Part shown: positions 28,957 through 61,990 of the stretch, in pieces | Layout of the letters: each line of letters begins with the position of its first letter | How positions within the stretch are numbered: position 1 is the stretch's first letter | Translations under genes and position numbers: made by a program | DNA from: Engraulis encrasicolus | Taxonomy: Eukaryota > Chordata > Actinopteri > Clupeiformes > Engraulidae | Length of the DNA: 64,000 nucleotides | NCBI RefSeq assembly: GCF_034702125.1 | Contig: NC_085876.1 | Coordinates: forward strand, 6,676,864 to 6,740,863 | Reading direction: 5' to 3' | Notes under the pieces: generated by a model | What the model was told of the DNA's origin: nothing | What the model saw: the letters and a program-made list of their open reading frames with translations, nothing else | The model's database searches: none

Positions 28957-29941
28957 GAAAAAAACAATCTAGATTATTATATGAAGAACTAGTACTCATA
29001 TCAAGGAAATAATATCGTTTTTCAATTGTTAAATCATTTCAAATGATTATGCACATGTGGCATTTAGATAAATTAAATTTAAATGCTACCCAAAAGCTTT
29101 GCAAAGCGAACCAACACAAATATAGGGTAATATTTAATGCTTAAAGTTCAGAAAACACTGCACACTGAAGTGTTCTTTTTTGTTTTCTTTTCCTTTTTAC
29201 TTCTTGGAGCGAACAATGCGTTTTGCCCCGGGGCGTCTTCAGATTCGCTCTTTTATAACATTCAATGCTGCTACATTACAAGATAATGTGCTTGTTGTTT
29301 TTCATACAAAAACACCTTCACAATTACTTATTCTGGCCCCAGAGAAGGGCATGTTTGTTAATATTTAACAATATTCATAAAACAATATTTAATAAGAACA
29401 GCTATAGCATTCTGATGAAGGTACTCATAATGTGAACGCCAGTTCTAAAGGGAGCAGCAACCATTTGGTTCTCTGAATTACTGCTGCTCCTGCTCACAGC
29501 TGGCGATGCATTTTAAAACAAACACATTACAACAGATGCAACTGCAGCAGGCAATCTCTCTTACAACTTAGCAGGCAAAACACACCCAAGTAATTTGCAA
29601 TTCAAATATTAAGATGGAAGTCAATTTAGGAAACAGTTCAGAAAAAACAATGCTGTTCAAAATCACCAAATATAAGTAGTCTACAACCAGTCTGGTCTAT
29701 CTATGTGTTTGTGTTCAGAAATGCATCTTATTAAGACTGCAAGCACGCATCAGTGGTTCACCTTGTACAGTAGTGTTCTTCACCCCTGAGACAGAAGTTA
29801 AAATGGGCCTTAAGATGAATGCAGGATCAAATTTAAACAAGGAGCGTGTGTGTGCGTGTGTGTGCGTATTATTCTACCTTCCCAATATGGTTACACCTTA
29901 CACGAAAAAGAAGATTGAATTTAGATATTAGATTTTAGAAT

Positions 29942-29975
<34 letters not shown>

Positions 29976-30028
29976 TGTACCTCCAGCAAGTCTCCAGGAT
30001 GTGGTTGAAGTAGGGTTTGGACTTGGCA

Positions 30029-30099
<71 letters not shown>

Positions 30100-30165
30100 C
30101 TCCAGCAAGTCTCCAGGATGTGGTTGAAGTAAGGTTTGAGTTTGAAGTAGGGTTCGGACTTGGCA

Positions 30166-30222
<57 letters not shown>

Positions 30223-33200
30223 CTTACCTCCAGGATGTAGTTGAACTGGGCCTTGAGTTCGAAGTAGGGTTTGGACTTGATGATGACCCTCTTGAGGGAC
30301 TTCTGCAGCGTCTGCACCTTGGCCTCGGCCTCCTGGCACTGCTGCGTGACGCGCTGGTGCTCCCTCTCGCTACGCAGACGCTCCTCCTCCGCCTCATTCA
30401 CCTGGGGGTGGGGTTCCAAACAACATGCCCAAATTAACTTACAATATGAGGACACCGTGGCTGAGTGAGCTTAACTCACTTGATACCAATGATGCTTAAG
30501 CGTAGCAATTCTGAGCCTAGCGTTCAGTACCAATGATGCTTGAGCATTTTTTTAACGGTGTGGTGCTGACACAGGCATAGCATTCAATTTTCTTTACATT
30601 TTCTTGAAAATGCTGCAAATGCTCTGTCACAGTTTAGGTTGTAAGATTCAGAAATGGCTGGCATCCAACGACAATTCCGGCCATTTTACAGATGTATCTA
30701 ATCTGTTTGAGGCCAGTGAAAGTTGACAGTGGGGAAAACTGTTCTCCTGGGGGGGTGTTTCGACACAGATCAAATAGCATTGTGTGGTGCTACCCAACTA
30801 TTGGGCAAGTGTTAGGTGTTTTTTCACCTCTGCCAACATTGTACAAAAATATATTAATAAACTCTATGATAGTTTAAATGTAGAATAGGTTGCAAAAGGC
30901 TTATAATAAAGTTTCAAAATAATAATGATGATGATTTGAAGCACCATCACATCATATCATGTGGTTGTTTTCTGGACTAAAGGGTGACGGAACTTTGAAA
31001 TGACACATCACGATACTGCGCCATTGGCATCGCTATTCAGTATCGTGACTGCGCATCACGATTAATCACGACTGATTCAATATCGTCACAGCATGTGCTG
31101 TACGCTCCTCCTACACCTCTTTGAAGAACATGCTCGAAGTAACCCGAAGGCAGAGGCAGTTTAGTCGGAGGGTGGCTAAGGAGGGCTGAAGCCTTGGGCC
31201 ACAGCCAATCAAGGACCGCATAATATGAATAAAATAATGAACAGTTGGAATAATATGCTACATAATTTACAGGCACAGAATGGGGCCTCCAAAAAAAAAA
31301 ATCAGCCCAGGGGGGTAGGGTGAGGTGAGGTTAAAGTTCATCTGCCTGGGAGCATTATACGGGTCAGTAATAATTAATCTACTCAATTTTTTAATGAAAA
31401 ACTTCATGTCGGCAATAAAAATGGGAGCTCTGCTACTCCCATGGTCTGAAAGCTTGAGAAGTGGTGCTGGTTGTCTTGTTAACAGCCAAAATGGCAGTAT
31501 GACAACCAACAAACGTGTGATGTCCGGCACTCTATATGGTAATCAATTGCTTAATCGACAGGCTGCCTTGCAGGTGTAATTTAGTTAAATAATGAGGACT
31601 CCAGGCTTGTTTATTAGTCGATTTTCCTCCGGGGTACCTTAAGCTGGTTTGCTACACAGCCTTCTTCTTGGGTTGAAAGTCCCGCCTGGACAACCAACAC
31701 CATGGTAACCACAGGCTCAGTCAGCATCACGGCAACCGATTGCTCAGCTCAGCAACCACATGCTAAGCGTCACGGAAACCAACTTCCCAGGACGGCAGCC
31801 ATTGCATTAGCAGATGTTTTTATTCAAGGCGACATAGAAAAACAAGGACACATTCCGCAACGTACAGGGTATGAAGAAATATAGGCAGCACACAGGCAAA
31901 GCAAGGTTAATCCAGATGAGTAAGGTTAGGTTTATGTTTTTCTCAGCATGGCTGAATGCAACATCTCGGTGCTCATTAGAAACATCAACACAGCTGGGCA
32001 CTCAGGCCCCAGAAGACTACCAACCCTCTTCCCCTCAGCACAAAATGCCACAAGTTAAAAACAAATAGAATTATGGCATCCTTTGGGGCAAAAAGGTGTT
32101 CAACTGCTACACAGGTTAAAATAAATTTAGTAAGGTCATCCTAATGTATGCACTTGTAACTTAAATTGTATATTTTTGGGCTACTGTGTGCATGCTCCTC
32201 ATTGCAAGGAAAATCCCCCTCAAGGAAATAAAGGACTCATTCATTCCTCGCTTCCTTTATAACAAAGTCCCCAACACCCTCACTTACATAACATTGTCAT
32301 AACATTCCAACGAAGGTTCTCAAATGATGATTTTAAAACCATGATGGGCTGCATATGCATATAATGTGACCAGATCCCCAATATGATTGTAAATATACAC
32401 CTTAAGATACCTCAAATCTAAAATCTAAATTGCCTTTTAACTTCCTACCTTATGTGTTCTTTTCTACTTCCATGTTCATTACGCCAGACAGTAAACCCCC
32501 AAATTGAATTGGTTGAAAAAAAAATCAACATATCCTATCGAATTCTACAGACACATAGTAAGAGCATAACAATTTTAAATTTCACCTTAAAGATGATCAT
32601 TAAAAGACAAAAAAGATTATAGAAAACGAGGGATCACTTGTGATTCATAATCCAAAACCTCTGACCTCTACACAGAGCTTTTCATTGTAATTTTTCCAAG
32701 GACTCAGTCAGCTACAACCACGACCTTTACTCTTTTTCCAATCGCATGTTTCACGCTCGGTTAATAAGCTCATGAGATAACATCACATTCCATGCAAGAC
32801 ATTCATCCCAAGCCGGTCATAGAGCGAGTTTTTGTAGAGTGAGTATGCAAATGTAAAATACCCCCTTCTCATGCTTCGCATTAGCACAAAGTGACTAAGA
32901 CAGATGCCATTGCGTCATTATCATTCACAGCCTTTGATAATGAAATTGCCCCATGTTGATGTTTTTTGGTGTCCCATGGCAGGTTTGGTGGGACTGGCTG
33001 GGCTATCATTCAGTTTCAGCACTAGGGCTAATTAGTTTCACTAGAATATTTGGGTTTCTGGTATTGTTTCCCTCTCTCATGCATACAAGTGTTTGTGCAT
33101 TTGTGTGTGTGAATGTGTGTGAGTATGTGTGTGTGTGTGTGACTGTGTGTCTGCCGGTTTCTAATGAGGCCACTTTGATTTCCACAGAAGTCTATCACTC

Positions 33201-33249
33201 TCAGCTTATCTCAGTCTGAAGATCATTATTGAGTTTCATCATTGTGTGT

Positions 33250-33310
<61 letters not shown>

Positions 33311-36300
33311 TGTCTGTCTGTCTGTCTGTCTGTATATTGGCCTATCTGTTTGTACCTTGGCCGTAGCGTGATTGAGCATTTCCTGCCAGGTGGGGTCCAG
33401 GGTGTTCTTGTCAGCCAGGAGACCCTGTTCGGCCACGTAGACCATCTCGCGAGCCGCCGTGTGCATGGAGACGGCCCGCTCGTACCGCAACGCTGCCTTC
33501 TGGGTCTCCTGCTGTGCCTGAGGATCAACATACACAACACAATACATGGAGGCTGAGGATTTGGATTGAAGTTCAGAATCAGAACTGGGCTTTATTGGCC
33601 AAGCACACTTGCAGTATTTGACTTTGGCAGAGGACCACCATACACAACAGAACACATGGCAGCTAAGGATGACGAATCTATCGCAATAATAAGCGATTTT
33701 AGATTTAAGGTCAGAATCAGAACTGGGCTTCATTGACAAGGTACACTTACAGTACGTGACTTTTGGCAGATTTTAGCTCGCTACACACATCCGATATGTA
33801 ACTAAAGGCTAAACCGTTAAAAATATGGTGATTAGCTTTGGGCATATTTAATTGAGCAGAAACAGTAGTCATCAATATTTTCTTCTCATTGAAAAACCTC
33901 CTAAAAAAAATCTTCCATCTCTTACCCAAAAGCTTTCTTCAGAGCTAAGCAAATTAAGGTTGTTTTTGGATGAGGGGGAAATAATTTTTAAGCAAAAAAA
34001 GGAACTGAGTTGTTGCCTGCTCCAACCTAACACCTGGCCCTTGTAAGACAGATGGCTGGATGAGACCTTAGAATAAAGATCAGTATGCTGCGCTGATTAA
34101 TGGGGAAACCGTGGGCATGTGATTACAAACCCGGCCATTACAGCGACACTAAGCAGGGTATTTCTTTCCAACATTATAAATAACACTTCCATGATCATTT
34201 AAGTATCTCATCATCAACTTGTAACAGGTTCAACAGCATGTCTGAATTTGCTTTGCTGCACTGTATGGGCTAAAAACACACAAAGGAAGTTTGAAATAAA
34301 GTCCACCTGGGAAACTACAACTCCCATTGTTATTGTGACACAGCACTCCACAGCACACAAGTGCACAAAATGAAATTGCATATCTACCTCACCCGTGCAA
34401 GGGGGCAGCCAAGAAATGCCCCCCTAAGGGAGCAGTGTGACGGGACAGTACCATGCTCAGGGTAACTCAGTCATGGAGGAGGATGGGGGAAAGCACTGGC
34501 TAATCACTCCCCCCACCAACCTGGCATGTCTGGACAGAGTTGAACCGGCAACCTTTGGGCTACAACTCTGACACCCTAACTGTGCTAACCCATGACTGCC
34601 CTACAACTTTGGAAGTGTCTCCCTCTTAGCGTAACTGGACCAAACCCTACCAGCAGAATATGTGTTTTGACAGGTGGTTTGGTCTAGCATCGCACCATAA
34701 GGGATAATCGTGGATGGGCTATGAATCTAGCCTGGCTCTGTCCAATTTTAGTTTTGAATCTGTGTAGCGAGTTGTAGGGATAGGCCTAGCACGGGGCCTT
34801 TCCCTATAGTGTGAACACAGACTAGATTTTAATGTGATAGTATGACTTGGCAGCTTGACATTTCCGCTCCCAGCTTGTACTGCGACTACCCAAAGATGGA
34901 AACTAGCCTACTTGGTATTTCTACAACATCAGTTGAAGAGGGAAAGCACTGATAGTAGAATAAAATCCTGAGCCTGAACCCTTCAACACTTAATGAAATA
35001 TGAAATACAGCTCCAGGCCTTTTTATTAGAATAGCATGAAAAAGTTGATTTATTTCCATAATTCCATCAATAATGTTAAACTGTCATGGATTGTAGATTC
35101 ATGGCCCAGTTTTTTAACTATTCCAATCATTATTTTTTTTCTTTTCATATACGTTGCTTTCTACTTAACATGCAATGTTCAATACTTGGTTAGGACATTC
35201 TCTGTCTTCATAAAGGCCATGATGCGTTTAACATTGAAGTCAATGGCAAAAACAGTGCATGGGAGTTATGGAAGCCCAGATATCCTTGATGCTTTGCTGT
35301 CAGCTGTTCTTGTTTGCTGACCTGGTGCCCCACACTTCCCTCTTCAATATACCCGAAGATTTCCATGCCACGTTTTGGTGTTAACTCACCAGTTTAATTC
35401 TAACTCAACAGAAATTAAACCCCATTCATTTTCAATGGGGTTTCATTTCTGGTGATTTAGAATTAAACTGGTGAGTTAGCGCCAAAACGTGGCATGGAAA
35501 TCTACAGGGTATATTGAAGAGTGAAGTGTGGGACACCAGGTCAACAAACAAGAACAGCTGACAGCAAAGCATCAAGGATATCTGGGCTTCCATAACTCCC
35601 ATGCACTGTTTCTGCCATTGACTTCAATGTTAAACGCATCATGGCCGTTATTAAGACAGAGAGAGTCCTAACCAAGTATTGAACATTGCATGTTATGTAG
35701 AAAGTACCAAATTTCAACTGATTTAATGTGACCCGAATTTTGATGAAGAAAAATGTGATTTTATTACAATATTCTAATGCTGCGAATTCCCCAATTCATG
35801 GGTTTTTTGAGCTGGAAGGCCAACGTATATAAAAAGAAAAAAATTAATGACTGGAATAGTTAAGAAACTGGGCCATGAATCTACAATCCATGACAGTTTA
35901 ACATTATTGATGAAATTATGGAAATAAATCAACTTTTTCATGCTATAAAAAGGCCTGGAGCTGTACCTAATGACATTATTTTACTATTGCAGGCAAACTC
36001 TGCTCGGCCAAGCTTTAAATCAGGAATGGAGCCTGAATACAATCAGACCTGAATATGAAAATCAAAAGGGGAAACATACAGACCTCTTTAGCCAGGCGGC
36101 GAGCCTCATAGTATGGCCTGGCCTTCTCTATACAGGCTCCCAGCTGCGAGCCCTGAGCGTTGAGCTTCCGAGCCGAATCGGTCAGGATGCGCCTGTAGCT
36201 GGACCTGGCTTCCTGATGTTGGAGCACAGAAGAAAGAAGAAGGTATGATTAGGCCAACATACAGTTGCAACATGAAAAGGGGAAAGGACCATGCATCGTT

Positions 36301-37155
36301 TCAAATCTGCCTTTGTACTATATAGTTGATTCTTTGCAATCACCTTCCTGATTCTCTAGCCCTGATTTAATTATATTGTGAAATGCACTGCTAAAGAACA
36401 ATGTTTATTCACCAAGTGGAGTATGTTTACTTAACACAATGCTCCCTACATATCATTAACCACACACCCATATCTGACCTCTGACATCACTGATAACGCA
36501 GCAACTCCACTGCATATTTCTGGTCTTGTTACGTTAAAAGGTACATACATTTCCCCTTTTTTACTTACGTCCAACTGCAGTTCCAGCCGATTGATTTCAT
36601 CACTGGCCTGGTTTAGATGCTCAAGCTCTTCCTGCCAGAGAAAAAAAGGCCGACACAAATATTTAACACCTCTCTACAGATGCTCTTGCTTTGCACAGTC
36701 ACAACTGATAGCATCAGCGGATGTTTGTCACCCTACAAACTTTACCACATAAAAATGCGTCATTTTAGATGGTGCAAACATTTCACAAGCTAGTAATACT
36801 ATACCACAGATTAGCCATTATATTGCAGGTGGTCTACAGGGTAACCAAGATGTCAAAGATAATTACCCGGCAATTTTGCTATAGCTATCATGAATGCTCT
36901 TACCTGGATCCTAGGATCCAACTCCTCTTCATACTCCTCTGCCTCTTCTTCCACAGATTTTTCCTTTTCAGGGACACCTCTGTCTGTGCAGTCAACCTCC
37001 ACTTCAACTTTTTTCTCGTTGCCTCCATCGCCACCTCTGTCTTTCAAGTCTCCTTCCCTCTCCTCAGACTCCTCACCCGGTGTCTCCTCTCTCCAGTCAG
37101 CCGAGTCGCTCACTCCGGAGCCCGGGGGATTCTCACGCAAGCTCGCTGCTTCCAT
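27738..37155 (-). CDS. sh3bp5l: SH3 domain-binding protein 5-like (Rab11 guanine-nucleotide exchange factor family)
   Basis: Seven coding exons read on the minus strand: 37155-36904, 36631-36569, 36212-36084, 33517-33356, 30401-30228, 28899-28713, 28333-27738. Every join has AG/GT sites and the phases agree, giving 520 aa against about 393 in human as I recall it. Seen: an acidic N-terminus ending EEELDPRIQ, then a long coiled coil (about residues 85-340) with [51 protein letters not shown] and [20 protein letters not shown], the SH3BP5 signature. The C-terminus ends in HHRSISL, close to the family's RSVSL end. SH3BP5 proteins act as GEFs for Rab11 through the coiled coil (family knowledge). 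Odd: the tail after EREERERGG is an Ala/Ser/Gly-rich low-complexity stretch that accounts for part of the extra length. Introns contain a palindromic Tc1-type element (35008-35963) and duplicated exon-5 ends (29979-30168). The start ATG at 37155 is the first of the open first exon; an upstream non-coding exon is possible. Confidence 0.95.
29979..30168 (-). repeat. Two degenerate copies of the sh3bp5l exon 5 3' end plus donor
   Basis: The real exon 5 end (30228-30288) reads, on the minus strand, ...[17 protein letters not shown] then GT. Two shorter copies, at 30097-30168 and 29979-30030, repeat the KSKPYF and YFNHILE coding text, add an extra ETCWR unit, keep a GT donor, and are each followed by a (CA)n run like the one after the true exon. 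The whole is a tandem duplication of exon end, donor and microsatellite inside intron 5. Confidence 0.85.
33525..33775 (+). repeat. Tandem duplication with CAGAATCAGAACTGGGCTT
   Basis: Two units of roughly 130 bp, each with ATACACAACA.AA.ACATGG followed by TCAGAATCAGAACTGGGCTT and an ACTT.CAGTA..TGACTTT stretch. In sh3bp5l intron 3. Confidence 0.65.
34315..34605 (-). mobile_element. Second tRNA-derived SINE family, copy 1 (reverse)
   Basis: GTTGAACCGGCAACCTTTGG (decayed B-box on minus), GACTGCCC head, CACCCGTGCAAGGGGGCAGC and ACTCCACAGCACACAAGTGC body; matched closely by 42830-43092. In sh3bp5l intron 3. Confidence 0.65.
35008..35963. mobile_element. Palindromic Tc1/mariner-type non-autonomous element
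   Basis: Flanked by TA (35006-35007 and 35964-35965); ends CAGCTCCAGGCC...GGCCTGGAGCTG. The two halves are near-perfect inverted copies of each other, with arms of roughly 400 bp meeting at about 35436 (ATTAAACCCCATTC / TCAATGGGGTTTC). The right arm carries about 140 bp not present in the left one. No transposase ORF. Sits in sh3bp5l intron 3. Confidence 0.85.
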
Positions 37156-37680
37156 ATACGGCCTCGAAGTCGAGCTGGTCGCTCGGTAAAATACAGCGTC
37201 AATAAATGTATTTCACAGCAGTATTTAAAATAAGGCATCTGATTTCTATGTCATTATAGACACACCAGAACGGCACACAATATTCAGCATGCAAAAACAA
37301 ACGCAGTCGTTTGTGTTGTTGTTAGCCGGTGCTGTTAGCCAGATGCTAGCATGAAAATAGCACCATTAGTTTCTAATAGACCGTCCAGGCAATGGTACGC
37401 CCTTGATAAATTGACTTAAAAATCGGTAAATAAAATAAAAATTTAATAAATAAAATAAACATCCCACCACGATATATTGCGCATGGGTGGGTTGGTCATG
37501 GAATGTTTTCGGGTTCGGAATGGTAGCTCCCCCACCCTTTCCAGCCACCACCACCAGCTCTCTTCCACACAGCTGGGCTGCTTGGCAGGTTCAAACGTAT
37601 CACTCACATCTAGATCTTCCAAAGGGCGGTGTGACGACAACTGGAAACAACCCCCCAAGACACTTACTCAATGTGTAGGT
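37156..37680 (-). promoter_or_regulatory. sh3bp5l: gtf2h4-sh3bp5l intergenic/promoter region
   Basis: About 525 bp between the gtf2h4 3' end and the sh3bp5l start codon, both genes on the minus strand. It must hold the sh3bp5l promoter and 5' UTR. No repeat or coding signal recognised; no clear TATA box. Confidence 0.4.
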
Positions 37681-37684
37681 TTTT

Positions 37685-37702
37685 TTTATTAGACCATTTA
37701 TT
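37685..37702 (-). terminator. gtf2h4: Probable gtf2h4 polyadenylation signals
   Basis: Two TTTATT hexamers on the plus strand (37685-37690 and 37697-37702) read AATAAA on the minus strand about 430 bp after the gtf2h4 stop at 38131. The sh3bp5l start codon follows about 530 bp further on. Confidence 0.5.
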
Positions 37703-38130
37703 TGACACATTTACAAATAAAATTGAACTAAAGTAACAAAAATACAGCTTGGATGAAAATTCCCACTTTTTACACATAAACACTACTATAACATTATTTT
37801 GTCCACCACCCCCCCCCCCCCCCATGTCCATCATAGAGGTGCACAAAGACTAACGTCTTGAGTTTCATCATTATGGCACTGCTCTAGTGTCATATTTAAT
37901 AGCATTGGGAGAGCCATGGGCCTAAGTAAGGACTTTGCCACCCCTGCCATTCCTTCACCGCCATCTTCCAAATGGAATAATGCACAGGAGCAACACATTT
38001 CTCCACACCGTCTACTCCTCATTCCAGTGCAGTCTGCCTGGACTGCACTGTAGGCTACACGTCTGTGTGTCCTTGACTCCCCCTGACTCTGGGTCAGCTT
38101 GTGTATATGGAGACGTGCTATGCCAGTCTG

Positions 38131-58543
<20,413 letters not shown>

Positions 58544-58929
58544 CTATGATCACCAAAAAGAAGATAGTGTCATGCCAGAGTGCTGAAAGATTCAGATACA
58601 TCTCATAATTCAGTAAACATAACTTCTGACAGACACACACACACACATATATATTTTATACCGTCAAACGAGTATTATTTTAGATAATTGACAATGTCCA
58701 AAATGCAAGCTAACGTCAAAGGTAGTGCAACTTCAACGTGAGCTGGAAGCAGGGGACTGAGCTGGGCTCATTTAACGTTGAACGTGCTTAGATCGATACG
58801 AATCCACGTACTTCCCCAAAAGGCGAAACAAAAAGCACAACACATACATGTGCCAAGCGCTATTACCTTTAAAATACACAGATACTTGAATAAAAACGCC
58901 AATATTCACAGGTTTAGATCACAATGAAA

Positions 58930-59000
58930 ACTTTCAAGGCGCCATGTTGGATGGTCATGTGACCAAACACATTGACGTGTGATTGGCCTAGCTGCGACCG
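58930..59000 (-). promoter_or_regulatory. gtf2h4: Candidate gtf2h4 promoter/TSS
   Basis: Reading the minus strand, a CCAAT box (ATTGG on plus at 58982-58986) is followed about 35 bp later by CCAACATGGCGCC (58938-58950), a YY1-like motif often placed at the start site of housekeeping genes. It lies about 400 bp upstream of the gtf2h4 ATG, compatible with a non-coding first exon. The ATG inside the YY1 motif would open only a three-codon upstream ORF. Confidence 0.45.
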
Positions 59001-59024
59001 GTCTCGTCTCGCGCACTCACTAAC

Positions 59025-59345
59025 CAATATGCGACCTTGCGTCCTCCACTTGTGCTTGAGGCCTCGTACAAGGACGTGATAGATACGTCGTGATGACATC
59101 ACTGACACAACAGCATTATATTTCAATATCTCGCAAAAGCTCAATTGTAAAGTCATTTTTTTCATTTTCAAACAGGATGGTAAATGAAGAATAGTTCCCA
59201 AAATTGTTTTGGCCAAGCAGACAGCGGAGAAACTTAATTGTTTTCCCCACGGAGGCAGGGCATCAGCAAAACTTGAGGCCACAAGCCCAAGTGGAGGACA
59301 CAAGGTTGTATATTGGAGTGGAACCCTGGGGATAACAGCAGAGAG
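59025..59345. repeat. Old inverted repeat upstream of gtf2h4
   Basis: The segment CGTCCTCCACTTGTGCTTGA and its surroundings (about 59025-59075) reappear in reverse complement at about 59268-59325. A third partial copy lies at 59389-59415. Probably a worn MITE. Confidence 0.5.
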
Positions 59346-59416
59346 GTTGCATGACATCATGTGTGTTTTCCAATATGCAGACACCCGTCCTCCACTTATG
59401 CTTGTAGCCTCCCGTC

Positions 59417-60363
59417 CACAGACCTGTATTAACCTAGACTGGCAATGCCCCTCGAAATTTTCGGATTTCTCAGAGCCTCAGAATCGTAGTCTGCCATCTT
59501 GGTGGAGACTCCCGTAATTACGTAATGACGTCATGCACCGATGGGTTTTTTTAAAAATATTTTTTTTGCAACACTGGTTCACTAGTTAAGTTGGGTCAGG
59601 CCATGTGTAACGTCTTTAGAACAATAGCTCTAGTATAAATTAATGTTCTAGAAAAGTCTCGCTCTCAAGTGGCTCCTTATTTTCAGCTGCAATGTGCTGT
59701 GCCGTGTTGTTGCTAGGTTACCTTCAGCGTCCTTGGGGGGGGGGGTGGTATTAATAATAGCACAGTTACCGGTAGCTTCACTGAAAACGTACGGCTTATT
59801 TAAGAAATATACGTACCTATATACACAGTTGTCATTACATCTGAGTTAAGTACATAAAATAAGCTTTACACACGTAAGCATGGCCGATTCAGTGTCACAA
59901 ATATCCACAAACCTGCAAGCGGCAACGAAAACAGTCGGCTTCAGGGTTGCCAGATAATACTGATTATTTTCGTCCATTTTTACCCACAGACCGCTTTCCT
60001 CAACGGCCCCGATTGGGCGGGAAACCGCCCGATCTGGCAAGACCGCTCAGCTTCAGGCTCTCTAATAAAACGTTTGGAGGTAGTGAGGGTTATTTCATTA
60101 GTGGAGTGAGAATTTAGACGTTACGACTTGTCAAAATCTTACAAAAAATGATTGAAACCCACTTTGATAACGTTGTAATCACCGTTTGAAATCGTATGCA
60201 TTCCTATGGGTCACAGCTGCGATAGTCTCCACTAGGCGGGGCTACGTCTGTGGGAGGCGCCCACAGGGCGCGAAAAAGGCAAAGATGGCTGCGCCCAGTC
60301 AATCCGAAAAGCTGCCACTGGCTAGAACCGCCCATTGCCAGTCTAGGTTAATACAGGTCTGTG
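59417..60363. mobile_element. hAT-type non-autonomous element (947 bp) between gtf2h4 and polr1h
   Basis: Inverted ends of about 30 bp starting CACAGACCTGTATTAACCTA, with 8-bp target duplication CTCCCGTC at 59409-59416 and 60364-60371. Contains a nested GGTTGCCAGAT...ATCTGGCAAG segment at about 59943-60045. Confidence 0.87.
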
Positions 60364-60783
60364 CTCCCGTCTTGCTGACGCTGTTCTTCATTCACCATCC
60401 CGATAGTAAATGAGAAAATCACATTACAAATGTGCCTTTGAAAGATATCGAACTAATTTTCTGTCATCATGAGGTCACAAGTAGGCAGTAAGGGAGGACG
60501 GAAGTCCCCATATTGGAATCTACCCCATGTGTGTGGTATAACCATTTATAAACAATAGAATTTAATAATGTATAGGCGTAAAATATACAATCAATATGAC
60601 AGAGAACTTACTCCAAGTCTGTTGTTGAGTTCACCAATTGTGTCAACGACCCCTTCGTTAGAAAAACATTTTGAGGACTTTGCAAAAGTTAGCTTGAATC
60701 CATTAAAAAAAAATCTTGGCTGTGAAGTTAAGGTAGGCCAGAATAACAACAACGCCTGTAAACAAATTGTGACAATATTGTAG

Positions 60784-60789
60784 TTTATT
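60784..60789 (-). terminator. polr1h: Probable polr1h polyadenylation signal (AATAAA)
   Basis: TTTATT on the plus strand reads AATAAA on the minus strand, about 140 bp downstream of the polr1h stop codon. Confidence 0.5.
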
Positions 60790-60930
60790 CTTGGATAATA
60801 TACATCAGTAAAGACTCATTTTCTCTTACAAATAAAAAGCAAACATCTTTTTCCATTAATCTAAGCAGCCAGTACAAAAAATATCTGGATCAAAATATGG
60901 GAACATTCCATGCCAAATATTGTGCATCCT

Positions 60931-61931
60931 TCACGAGTCTTCTTTCTCCTGGTATCTGTGATCAAAGTAACAGCATTTGGTTAATGCCTATGCAGCAATG
61001 CTTGTAATAAAATAGCAGTAATGATAAAGATAATTGAATGATAAAAAAATATATATATCTTCCAAAATCTACAGGAAAGACCATGAAGAGGGAACTGCGG
61101 GGACCAAAGAAGTGCAGATGCCAATTGGCCTTAAGCTATAATCTGCCTGTGAGAAGTATTCTGCAATGTTTAAGTTTTTGAACATGGCCCTGCATACAAA
61201 TAGACTGAAGAAGTGAAATGTCCCAATACGTGCCGAATACACAGAAAACATCACATGCATCTAGCTTTGAATGCTAGATGCATGTAATGTTTTCTGTGTG
61301 CATAACGGCAGGGCTTTTTCTAGGATTTTTTGACATGAGGGAGCATCATAGCAGGTTACGGGGGGTGTTCCCCCCCCGTGAAGGAGAAATTTACTATGGG
61401 GCGCTCAAATATATATATATATAAAAATAAAAGTATGAGGGTGCACCCACGGAGGTATGAGGGTGGAGCGCCCCTATTTCCCCATTCAGAAAAAGCCCTG
61501 CACGGGATGTGTATGTATATCACAACATTAATGGTTTTTGTACATGGTACCATGGGCATAAAGAACTGGGAAGAAAGATACACGAGATCTTGGCATACCT
61601 GCAGTGTATACATGTGAAGAAGACGGTCTGGCCTTCGTCAGCAGACCTCATCTGTCGCGTGTGGTAAACCATCCCCTCTTTATTACACCTGGAGCACCGC
61701 CTGTCGATCTGGAAATCACAAACAGAATGATAAGCACCTTTGTAGCACATGGATTTCCTTTTGCAATTGGTTTGTGCGTGTGTGTGTTTACATCGGTTGC
61801 CAATCTAGAAGTGACAACAACCAAACGTGTAAAGTTGAGGGTAAAATTACTGTAACTTAGTCAATCTCATAAGATGTGCAAACACAAATCCTACACTGGG
61901 ACAATTTGCAACAATATGGATGTCTTACTGA

Positions 61932-61990
<59 letters not shown>

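Noticed and set aside
36890..37189. Plus-strand frame opposite sh3bp5l exon 1
   Set aside because: Antisense shadow; the minus-strand reading matches the known family and splices correctly.
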